This document shows, one piece after another, positions 11,701 through 21,854 of a stretch of 64,000 nt of DNA; the stretch's first letter is position 1, and every line of letters starts with the position of its first letter. The stretch comes from Tribonema minus. Its lineage: Eukaryota > Sar > Xanthophyceae > Tribonematales > Tribonemataceae. The translations under genes were made by a program, and so were the position numbers. The notes under the pieces are model-generated. The model did not search any database and was not told the DNA's origin. It was given only the letters and a program-made list of their open reading frames with translations. The DNA is taken from contig JAFCMP010000526.1 of assembly GCA_017506865.1 (NCBI GenBank), positions 248,001 through 312,000 of the forward strand. The letters run 5' to 3'.

Positions 11701-12989
11701 CAGTAGGAGTAGCAACTTGAATATGACAAGGTGCTATAGCTGCAGGGCAAAAGGTCTGCTGAAAGTGAACAGAGTTTTTGCACTAGTTACCTATCTCAAT
11801 GACTGCTGGACGTTGCAAGCTGCAGATGTTACAGCGACGCCTCTACCTAAGTATGCACAAGCTCTCATGGTGATGTGTACGCGTGTACACACTGTAGGCA
11901 CCGCTTCGTATGCCCAAAACCAACAACAACAGGTTGGGATCATGGCTCTGGCGTCAGCGTGCGCTTATGCTAAAAACATGAAGAGGGACACCACATTTGC
12001 AGGAATTGCAGGAACAGAGACAGCACGCTTGCAGGATAAGACTTTGCTGCGCGCTGGCATTGAGAGGTGCTGTCCCTGATGCAATATCTATGTTACTCAC
12101 ATGCGGGTTATGCCAATAGTTGGCCTGCATCTCGTTCCAGCTTTGCCTTGTACACAATCCAGTACGACACTCCACGACACTCCTTCGGGCATCATATAGG
12201 AGGTGCCGCACCAACGGTACCACATGACGGCTGTTGCATCACCATGAGAGCTGTAACGAGGCACATGCGCGCGGCACACTCCTTGCGGTTGAGACTTCAA
12301 GGCGACCAGGGTCATGATAATGCAAGTTGCTGGCGCGATGACAGTGTGCGTGCGTGTAGCACTTTGCGTTGCACTACCAGTACTTTTATTAATTCTCGCT
12401 CATGGCGCGAAAAAGCCCAGATGATTGGCATCTAGCTGTACGGAATCTAGATGTCGTATGACAGTCTGAAAGTGTCGTAACGACAACCACTCAAATGCTG
12501 CCGCCGCCAAATGGCATCTCGGGATCCTCCCCTTCGTCCTCCTCCATGTGCCCCCCCCCCCCCTACTTCAGCGTTGCCACTTGTCGCATCCCTCAAGCTC
12601 TCATGGTCGCCAACCGCTGAAGAGCTGCAGCATCCTAGTAAAAGCCCCCCCCCCTCCCTGTCTCGTGTGGCGGCCTCAGCAGAAGCATTGAAAGCTCAAC
12701 TTCAGGGAGGGCGGTGCACGCCTTACTAAGAATTCTTCCCTGCCCAGCTCAGCATCCCGACCCAGCCTCAATGCTGGGTTCGTGTGATCTGAGTGAGGGG
12801 ATGTCAGGGCAGGAGAGAGGGCCTGTTGTGCGCGGCTGTATATACCCCCCCCCTCCCCCTCCCTTCCCCCCTACTCGCACCCTTTCCCACCCCTGTTAGA
12901 ACCCCTAACTTCAAACTTAAAGTGGCAGAAACTGACGTTGACGAAAGCGGTGTCGAGCCTCCAAGCTTTTTGAAGTGAGCCAACACTCC

Positions 12990-14290
12990 AACACGGCCCC
13001 GCAGTGCGACTTCATCCAGGTAAGCTCCCCAGGCATGATGTCAAGCACACCAAGCAAGGCGAGAGAAAGTTTAGTTTTCTTTAGAAAGAGAATAAATGCT
13101 TTCGTAAGTTTGTCTGACCACGCCCCACGCTATACCTTGCGCTGCAGCCGCCTGCATGCACGTCATCAGCAACTAGCAGCAGCGGCTGCACATTTGCTGT
13201 TGCAAAAAAGGGGCCGCTGAAGCAGCAGCCGCGACATTTGCTGCTTCTGGCGCCAGCAGTTCAAGAAACTCTAGGGCAGCAGTAATGACGGCATGAGTGG
13301 GAATTCATGGGCCTTTTGATTCACGACAGAAGCCGTCTGGTTTCAGTCACCTGGCCCCTCTTCCACTCGGCAACACTTGATGGCGACTCATGATGCCACC
13401 CTATTGCCCTTCTCCCCTTTCGGCTTGCACGTATGCAGGTGTGAAGTCTTCCAGTCATGATCGCCCGGCGTGCGGCGCAGCAGCAGCTGCTGCGACACCT
13501 GCAGAGGCGCAGTGTCGCCACCGCTAATACGCGTCCGCCTGAAAGGGACCCCCCCTCCCCCCAGGTCCAAACGGACCTGTCGTCCTACCTTACGTCAATG
13601 AGGCTCGAATTACGGGCAGATCAGCTGCGGGCGGAGCATCGCCTTCGCCGCCGGATCAAGGCAAGGAAGGAAGCATCGAAGCAGCAGAGGGAGGCCATGA
13701 AGGAGGACATGAAGCACGAGTTTGAGAGCCTGCCGCTGGAGAATCTCAAAGTGAACGTAATCGCGCTGGGGCTCGTAATTGGTGTGATTACCCTCTGGAA
13801 TGCCCATGTCGACCACATCAAACAGAAGCACGCGCGGGAGGGGCAGGTGCAAGAGTAGATGCCATGCGCATCTGCTGGGTTCAGGCCTATCATGTGGTGC
13901 AATCTGCCCGCCTGTCATGTGCGGAGTTGTACCCTCTTTTTGTACATGCTTTGAAGACGGGCGTGCTGCACGAGAGAATGAGTAAATACTAGTAGGCGTA
14001 GCTATTGCATTGCTCTTCAGCAATGGCAGTGGCCTGCCCTCTGTGAATAAAACACATTGACCCGGTTTTTGGCTGGGTGGCACCTTTGCTGCCTGCGCGC
14101 CTCAGTGATTGTTTTTTATGAGCAGCCACTTTTATGATCACTGCCAGTGTTGCCAAGTTGGCAGCCTGGTGACTCAACACTTGCCCAGCTGCACAGCTTG
14201 GAAAGGGCGTACGGTACACATAAACGATAGATCTCCAAGTGAATCATGTAGGACCTGAGCCCAGATGCTACGTGCTGGAAAGGCCGACAG
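12990..14290 (+). repeat. Segmental tandem duplication, copy 2
   Basis: Second copy of the block at 10157-11700; see there for shared landmarks. The copies have diverged by substitutions and indels, mostly in non-coding parts, while the coding reading frame is kept. The intervening 11.7-13.0 kb has no counterpart and no recognisable gene; it contains C-rich tracts at 12548-12563 and 12845-12870. Confidence 0.75.
13457..13858 (+). CDS. Small coiled-coil protein with a C-terminal membrane helix (copy 2)
   Basis: 133 residues. The first 36 residues are nearly identical to the copy at 10546, including the Arg-rich presumptive organelle-targeting start. The middle is shortened: instead of five 11-residue units there is about one (REAMKEDMKHE) after a basic stretch (RRRIKARKEASKQQ). 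The C-terminal hydrophobic helix VIALGLVIGVITLWNAHV is kept, followed by HIKQKHAREGQVQE. Retention of the frame with conservative substitutions between duplicates supports real coding. Function unknown; localisation inferred from composition only. Confidence 0.6.
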   Translation: MIARRAAQQQLLRHLQRRSVATANTRPPERDPPSPQVQTDLSSYLTSMRLELRADQLRAEHRLRRRIKARKEASKQQREAMKEDMKHEFESLPLENLKVNVIALGLVIGVITLWNAHVDHIKQKHAREGQVQE

Positions 14291-16683
14291 CACCACTGGC
14301 GGCGGCGGCTGCTGCATTGGTGGTTGCTGCTGCCGCAGTGGCGGTAGGGCTTCTGGCAGTATATGTTCTAGCTTGTCACCTGTTGCTGCAACTGTAGGAA
14401 TGCGGCAGCTGTAGCAATCATCCGCATGAGGGGCAGGCATGCCACCTCTGCTGCAGCAGCTGCTGCGCACTGTAGCATCATGATTCCTGCCAGGCTGGTG
14501 TACACATGTGGAGCGCGCAGCGCCTGCATCGACAGCTGCCGATGCTGCGTGCGCTGGCGCAGCTGCGCCACCTGCCATCGCTGCGGCTGCGGCTGATGCT
14601 GCTGCTGCCGCTGGCGCAGGTGCGGCGCCTGCCGCATTGGGCGCTGCCGCCGTCCTTGCCGCTGCCGCCGTCAGCATGTTCGCTGTGCCCCCTGCTGCCG
14701 CTGCCTGTGTTGCAGGTGCTGCAGCAGCCCCAGGGCCTGGCGTAGCAGTGTTGCCTGACTGTGTGCACGCAGCTGCTGCTGGTGCTGCTGCCAGTGATGC
14801 CGACGGGGCAGGTGCACCATGTGCTGCCGCTGCTGCCGCCTCCGACTAAAGCAGCTGCTGGTGTGTAGTTGCGCTGGTGCTGTGTGTGCTGCCGCCGCGG
14901 CCACAGCCTCTGGTTCAGTGTGTGCAGCTGCCGCTTGGACGGGAACACCCAGGAAGCTGCGAACTCATGTCTGGCGCTCTCCAGCGCAGGCGGCATTGCT
15001 GCACACGAAGGCTCATCGCATGCAGCGCGTATTTGCGCTTGACACGTATCGTACTGCAGTCTCATTGACAAGCCTACAGCCATGCTTCGCGGCCTGCAGG
15101 TGCTCTCTCTCCTGTTTTCAGGCAGCGTTGTCAATGACGTGATGACGTCCAGCGACGTAGGTACGCGTCACAAAATAAGTACTTCTCTGCAGGAATCTGG
15201 GCGATGACCGCTGATGACGGCTAACCCTACATGCTGCAACTTACTAACCCTATAACCCTAGCCTTATTCCTTGGGTACAATTGGGAGTATGCTATGGTGT
15301 ATCTCACAGCCACAGAGCATACATGGTCAACACTATCCGGCCACACTGCATGGTCATCAGGCTGACGATGTGCAGTGCTGCCGTGTCGCCTTTTGCCGAG
15401 ATGTGCCATGCTACTTGGCCATCACAGCCCGCTGTTGCTGCTATGCGTGCTTTAGCTAGGGCTCTTTTAGCTCTCGGCGGTCAGTAGGTTCCTGCTGCTC
15501 AAGCCCGCGGCATTCAAGATTTATCTCTAATTGAGGTAGGCCTCAGGTAGCGCATCCTGTTGTCCTCTGCTTCATCATGCGTTTCTAACGATTTGAGCCT
15601 CAGCAGTTGTCACAACTACTAGTAGTAGCAAAGATGCCGAGACAGCAGCAGCACTGCGCTAGATTGATCGCCAGCAGCAGCAATACTGATGTGCACAGCA
15701 AACCCACTCTAGCTATGTCAAGACCTAGCCCCCCTGACCCTAGTTTTGGCAAACCCTAGCAGTCATTGCCGTAAGTGTGTAGGAGCAGGGTGATGACACC
15801 ATTTTGCCTTCAATGCATTTACTAGTAGACGCAACAGCTTGAAGCACTGCATGCGGCGCTGATTAGCCTCTTCAGGAAGGTCTTTCGACGCATCACCAGA
15901 GCGTAGCGCTGTAAAATGCAACTGGCGTAGTGGCAGCACGGTGTAGTGGCAAGACAGTTGCGCAGCATGTGCGTAACGTGACATCAACAGAAAGCATGAG
16001 GTGACGCACGTATTCTCGTTTCAGTTCAAGAGCAAATTTGAGGTGAAGGGATCTAACCCGCTTTAACCGCACCTTACAAAAGAGGCTGACCTTTCCGGTT
16101 CGGTTGCCCCCCCCCGCTCTTGTGCAGTGGGTGCTTTGTTGTGTTTCATGAGCAATAAAGTGTTGTTGCCGACTTCAACAAGACAGGTCAATGCAAGACA
16201 CTTTTTTTCAACCACGTCATGCTGCATGCATTGGTTGAAAGCCCTGGTCCTGAGCCCAGCATGGCTCTGTCTCCTACGCCCTGTCATACATGATTCCAAT
16301 GGCAACCTTGTTTACAAGTTATATGCTGGCTTGCTACCGTATATGTAAATGCTGGCTTGTGCTGGCAGTGCAAAATGCAAAAGACAAGCAACATACGATG
16401 AGTAAATACCCAGGTGGATGTTTCTACTGCAGCAGCAACTAGTGGTATTAATAAACTTGCCCACTCCCACTGCTACCCACAACACATCGGCCCACACTCA
16501 GGTGTCCCAAGTCCTCCACACCGTTTCGGTAGAGCGCAAGTTGCTGCTGTCAACACGGAAGCCTTTCGAACACCAACAACATTACTCGCACTTCCACCGA
16601 GCCTGAAGGTCCACCTTGCACCTCAAAAGATTTACACCAAATTCATCATCAACCTGGGCTCTGCACAGGTATGCGCACCAGAG
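14291..16683. repeat. GCN/GCT-rich low-complexity block and gene-free spacer
   Basis: About 14291-14945 is dominated by GCT, GCC, GCA and CTG triplets, giving long open frames on both strands (poly-Ala one way, Gln/Ser/Arg the other) without a conserved domain, so I do not call a gene. The remainder has short telomere-like AACCCTA motifs (about 15222-15262), nothing else recognisable, and a dispersed repeat at 16067-16148. Confidence 0.55.
16067..16148 (+). repeat. Short dispersed repeat, inverted copy at 58141-58215
   Basis: CTTACAAAAGAGGCTG, then TTTCCGG, a C-run and GTGGGTGCTTTGTTG, appears as a diverged reverse complement at 58141-58215. A fragment (AGTGGGTGCTTTTTGTTT) occurs at about 37647. 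No coding content is seen. Confidence 0.55.
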
Positions 16684-19600
16684 CTACCAGAAGCGCAGGT
16701 TGAGCAGCGCCCCACAGCTGAGCCGTGACTTGGCCGGTGGCCGGTGCGGGTTTAGAACTTCAATCAGTTGAAGATAGGTGGCCAGCAGAAAGCAGGCAGA
16801 GCCCCCGTAGGAGTGCAGGACGGTGCCGTGGTACTGCAAACATGCAGCCGTGCGCGACACGACAAGCAGCAGTCGGTGATGGATTGTGAACGCCAGCAGT
16901 TGACATTGTGCGGTTCACATATTTCAGAACACTCAGAGACTGATTGCCGAAGGCGAGCAGTGCTGTAACGGCTCTCATCAGGTATGCAAGACGAGCAGCG
17001 TTGAAGCCCGCTTCCCACTTGCTGCGCACGTTTGCTGCCGCAGCTGAGGGGGAACCATTACCAGCGTGAGCCATGGAACTACAAGACCCCCTTCCCGCAC
17101 TTCGTCAAAAGTCAAAGATAGCTGACCTTAGTAATGTGTTCACTGTAATGCACCAAGGGCGAACATCGGCAATCAACGGCTACTAATCGGCTACAAATTT
17201 CAAATGCGCAGCATGGACTCACCTGACAGCATGCTATGGGGTGCGCTGCATATGTGAATGCCCCGCTGATCAGCAGCGCACAGGAGCCCATCAAACTCCA
17301 GAATGAGACCTGCCACCCCAGGCACTCGGGCTTTGGCTGCCAGTAGCCCTCCTGGTTTTCAACCATCAGCAGCCAGGAGGCAGCGATGTTGAACGCGCTG
17401 CCAACCACTTGTGGCGTGGAGTTGAAGGCGTACCAGAGCTGGAGCAAAGCAACGTAGGCACAACGAGCAAGAACAGCACAAATGTCCTGTGAATGACAGG
17501 GGTACAGTAACGTGTCATGGGCTTCGAACAGCTGGCGCTGCTTTTTTTAGAGGCTGGGAAGCGAGAGTACCAGTTGCGCTGCCAGCCTTTTTTTTTGTAT
17601 TGTACTCAAGTCACGCATGACTGTCAGGGACATTCTGAGTCAGTCGAACGCGTTTCATCGCCCTGGTACAAGAGACACGCATTGGCGCAGCAGCATTGTG
17701 AGCACAGTGTGAACGTGATGGACATGTTGTGCTGTGTGAGCACCTTGCTGAATCTAATTGAAGTAATTGACTGCAAAGACCTGACGGTGTGACGATGCTG
17801 ATGGCGTTACGAGTCAACAGCGGTGTGGGGAGTGAGTAGTGATGCCTGGTGCTGCCAGTCAACAGTAATGTGGTGATAAGGAGGGAGGTACAAAGGGGAT
17901 AGCGCAAGGCTGCACAGGTTGAGGAGTATGTGCAGACAGCTCGCTGTGTATTCATGAATGCTATGTACTGCATGCCAATTTCCGTACAAAGGCACAGCTT
18001 TGCGCTCGTTGGTGCGCTGATGCAAACCACGCAAAAATATGCAAACCTATTGTACCATGTGCGCGCACAGACTGAGCGGTGCTCACCAGGTAGCTCTCGT
18101 CGCTGATTGGCTCGAGCACGCCAGGCAGTGCCACGAGCCCCGCCACGGTATACATACCAGCCCCTGCCAGGCTGAGCACTGTGGCTGTATACCCGGGGTC
18201 CCTCCACTGCCCGGGGCTCGGCCATAAAGACCACCTCCACGGCTCAACAGGGGGGGCGCCGGAATAGGGGGGTTCGTCGGCAGGGTCGGCGTTGGGGGGC
18301 ACTTTGCTGGCCTCGGGGCAGGGAATCTTGGCGCGCTCGAGTACGGTAGCGCGGCTGTGAGAACAGGCGAGGGTCGAGGTGAGTTTGGCTTACAGGAACT
18401 GCTCAGCGTGTGTGTGTGACCGGCTACAGCACGATGATCATCGGGCATCGCAGAGGCAGGCGTATGGGCTGTTTGAAGGTACAGCCGCAGGCACGTCCCC
18501 GGTAAAACAAGAAGGCTGGTCCTTCAAGACAGCATAAAGCAATGATTCATGCACCACTTGCTGCGGAGTTGACATTGCGTTCAATTGCCAGTATGACTTG
18601 TCAGACAACCACAGGACTGGTGGGGTGGACTCAGGGGCTCCCAGGAGGTGGTAAAAACGGCTTCGATCTGAGCCAATGCCCACAATATACAGTGGCTTAA
18701 CGCTTGAACATGCGTGAAGGGTGACGTCTTGTCCCAAGCAGATGCAGTTATGCAAGCCCATGAAGCCCGAACATGTAAGTTCGGGCTAATCATAGCTATG
18801 AGGCGAGTGCGGGCATGACAGTATTGAGCATTTTTCGCCATTCAGCAGGCTGCAGCGCATGCTGAGCAGTGCCACGCACTAGCGGCAATGATCACTGCTG
18901 CTCATGGGTTCAATCTGACGCATACCTACTCTTTACTACCCCCAATGCCGGATGCTACGCCTGGCATAATGTGCGCACGGCATTTGCGCAGGGAGTGGAT
19001 AAACGCTTGGTTGCAGTTGAATCGCAAAGGTGCAAGGCCAACTGGTCAGCTGGAGGTATGAGCACTGCAACAGACCACAGTGCACAGCCACAGTGGCTGG
19101 CGACAGCATGCTCACCACTGCGGCTGTGCCAGCGAAATGATGCATGCATTGCCAAAGAGCTGAGCGTTGCCTCTGCTGGTGCTGGTGCTGCTGCTGGTGT
19201 TGCGTTTCTCCGCTTCTGCTCCTGCAGTTTCGCCCCCTGCATAACCAATCAGGCACAATTCATGTGCGCAATGGTTCAGCGCATATGCTATTGAACAGTA
19301 TCAATGTCGTCGCGTGGAAAGCAGTACACAAGCAGATCTCATCAGCCAAGGTGACGGTTGTTCATCATGATGAGCACAGGGTGGCGTCTTCTCTTGTACA
19401 GCAACATCAAGCGAGTGCACAGCAATGCATTCACTGCCTGTGGCCTCCATGCAGCAGTCCGTATTCCATCACTGCTGTGCGTCAATAATGGTCGGCAATG
19501 ATATGCAAGTGGCACACCTGCGCAATGCACCAAGAAATGTCCAATCATGCTGTTCACAGTCTTCAGTTCCTATCACCACCCGCAGTTGAGATGAGGCGGC

Positions 19601-21567
19601 AGCAGCAGCAGCAACGGTCCGGCACAAGCACCGACAGGCCCATACACTGAGTCCGTCAACCCTGGTGGGTGGTTGTTGTGATTTGTGCCTGGCCGGCTTT
19701 CGCCTCCAAGCCCTGAAGAATGGTTCGCACGTACGTACTCCTCGTAGCTACTGATGAATATATATACCTACATGGTGGTTACAATCACGAACTGAGGGTA
19801 GACGTGCGTGCTCACCTGAGTGCCCCCCCTCCTTGCCGCCTTCTAAAAGCAACGGCTCAACCGCGTCCTGCCCCCTGTCGGCAGCCAGCGAACATACTGC
19901 CTGCTCGTCATAGCCAGTTGAGGGTATGTAGGCTTCGCTGTTGACGGCCTGCCACATGGACAGGACGGACCCCACATTGGTCAGGAATATGCCCGCCAGG
20001 CCAATGTACACATCCAGGTACGACTCCGTTTGGAAGAGGGAGTAGTGCGCGTTGATCATGAAGCAGACGGATGCTGCGGCAGCAACAGGACACACGGGCA
20101 CACACGCACGCGCACACGCGCACACACGCACACATTCACATACGCGCGGCGAGTGAGGGGGAGAGGCGACAGACACAGACGCACGCGCACAAACGCGCGC
20201 ACACACGCACACATGGGCAGCGAGAAAGGAAGCATTGGTACGGTAGCAAGACAGTGCAGCCGGTTACAATCAAGCCTGACCGCCACGCCGTGGGTACACG
20301 CTGCCATTGCGTGCATGTGGGCAGCGGCACTGGTGTTACAAAACCTGGCATGCATTGCGGATCATGCGTGTGCTGGACAACAGTGTGATGTGCGTATCAT
20401 TGTGCTGCTGTTGATGCGAGCCATCAACAATTGTACTCACGTCCCAGAACCTGATGCATTCAAACAGCTTTTGCCATGAATGATGGACGCTTTCGGTCGG
20501 CACATTGCATACCAACGTGCACAGCCACTGTCCACGGATGTATGTCCCACTGCAAGCGCTTGCAGCGGGCTCGTTGCTTATAAATGAGCAAACATGAGTC
20601 AATGACTTTTACCAGGTCACCGGTGTCACTGAGGTACAAGGTTCCCATGACAAAGCCTCGCTTACGCAGGGATTGAGCTAGAAGATGTTCGCAAAGCCAG
20701 GCAAAGTCAAGAACCGCACACATGGCCAGTACCAAGCCAGCAAGATGTAAACATACCCATGCTGGGCCTGAGCAGGCCAGCATGGTCACTGTACCTACTT
20801 ACCCCATAAGCTCAGCTGCGCCATGCACCACGAGATGTTGCCGAACTCCCACCCCCACAGGCGCAGGGGGGGGACTTGCAGCGATGCGTGCAGCTCATCA
20901 TCGAGGTGCAGCACGCTGAACCTACGCAGCAGAACAGCATAAGCCCAACGTCACAGAAATGGGTCATGGAATGCGAGCGTGAGACCCAGTACAGTGCGCG
21001 CGTCACATCACGAGTTGCGCGGCAGTGCACAGGCAGCACTCGAGCGATGGCAAGCCAGTAACCTGGGTAGTGTTCATAGAGTTGACAGCAGGAGATCTCT
21101 GATTGTGCACGCGAGTCTGAACGTCGCGCATCGAGCGGCCGCAGGTGATTCAGATGGACACGCACTAGTGCCGATGACATGACCCAGGAGGTTGATTTTG
21201 CTTGCAGGTTGCAGGGCAGAGCTGGGCCAGATCAGTACATTCGGGCGAGAGGACATGTTTACCTGCCCAGCCGATGTTGATTGCTGCTCCAGTCGACCTC
21301 TGTGCCGCCAGGATCCAAGGTGTACGTGACCTGCAACTCAGGCCATTGGTGCTCTCAGCATGACAGGCCTTGAGCATTTCAGCTGCAGCTCAAATACTGA
21401 TCATGACCTACCTTGGTAGGATTGAACTGCGGTCCCAGGCTGCTGACAGAAAGCTTGGGCTTCCAGTGCTGCGGATGAAGGTGCGCAGGGGGTGGCTTGG
21501 GGCTGCCACCAAGTAAAGGCTGCACCTCTCCCACCTTCATCAACATGACAGAATTTTCAAGAGACAA
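16684..21567 (-). CDS. Multi-pass membrane protein, minus paralogue (7 exons seen, at least one unplaced)
   Basis: Exons in gene order: 21567-21412 (starts MSLENSVMLM, ends FNPTK), 21330-21263, 20921-20803, 20073-19816, 18354-18087, 17438-17223, 16833-16684 (ends NLRFW, TAG). Predicted membrane segments: around NISWCMAQLSLWG, LAGIFLTNVGSVLSMWQAVN, TATVLSLAGAGMYTVAGLV, QVVGSAFNIAASWLLMVE, LGWQVSFWSLMGSCALLISG and SYGGSACFLLATYLQLIEVL. The repeated GS..F.....L...E/N pattern is typical of an uncharacterised integral membrane protein family found in algae, fungi and bacteria; function unknown. Exon lengths equal those of the plus-strand paralogue at exons 3, 6 and 7. Exon 4 ends in phase 1 but exon 5 begins in phase 2, so a missing exon of length 3n+1 must lie in 18355-19815; I did not find it. 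A TGTAA (minus strand, about 16631-16635) 50 bp past the stop could be a polyadenylation signal. Confidence 0.8.
20085..20218. repeat. CA/CG-rich microsatellite in an intron
   Basis: Two blocks of CACACG/CACACA-type simple repeat (about 20088-20145 and 20180-20216) lie directly upstream, in gene orientation, of the minus-paralogue exon that begins at 20073. They produce long open frames that are not genes. Confidence 0.85.
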
Positions 21568-21854
21568 CGATGGTGTACGGAGATGGTGTACGGAGAAGCT
21601 GCGTTCGTGCTCCTTGGCTCACTGCGCTTTGCTGCTGTCGCGTGCTTGCAGCGACAGGTGCTCGATGGGGTGACTGTTTAGACAGGAGCCGAGTCACAGG
21701 GTTGAAGTTCAAATCCATTCGGTGCAATGCGACGACCTTATTTATCCTTTATATACCTGCTGTTCTTCTAGCTAAGCGACGGCATACGCTCTTGTCCTGG
21801 CGCCGTGCGGCGAGGTGGCTTGGGAGTGAGGCCGGACCGGCGCTGTCTGTTGTC
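21568..21854. promoter_or_regulatory. Shared divergent promoter region between the membrane protein paralogues
   Basis: Only 287 bp separate the two ATGs (21567 minus, 21855 plus). A TATATA at 21750-21755 lies 100 bp before the plus ATG and could be its TATA box. GATGGTGTACGGA is directly repeated at about 21569-21596 beside the minus start. No comparable TATA is evident for the minus gene. A bidirectional promoter is inferred from spacing and orientation only. Confidence 0.55.

Noticed and set aside
14174-15134. Several long open frames in the GCN-rich block on both strands
   Set aside because: They are open in many frames because of triplet composition; the products are poly-Ala or Gln/Ser/Arg strings with no domain, signal or paralogue.
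15222-15262. Telomere-like AACCCTA motifs
   Set aside because: Only three or four imperfect, dispersed copies; too few to call an interstitial telomere.
20056-20388. Long open frames rich in His/Thr or Val/Cys/Arg
   Set aside because: They come from CA/CG microsatellite sequence within an intron of the minus membrane protein gene.
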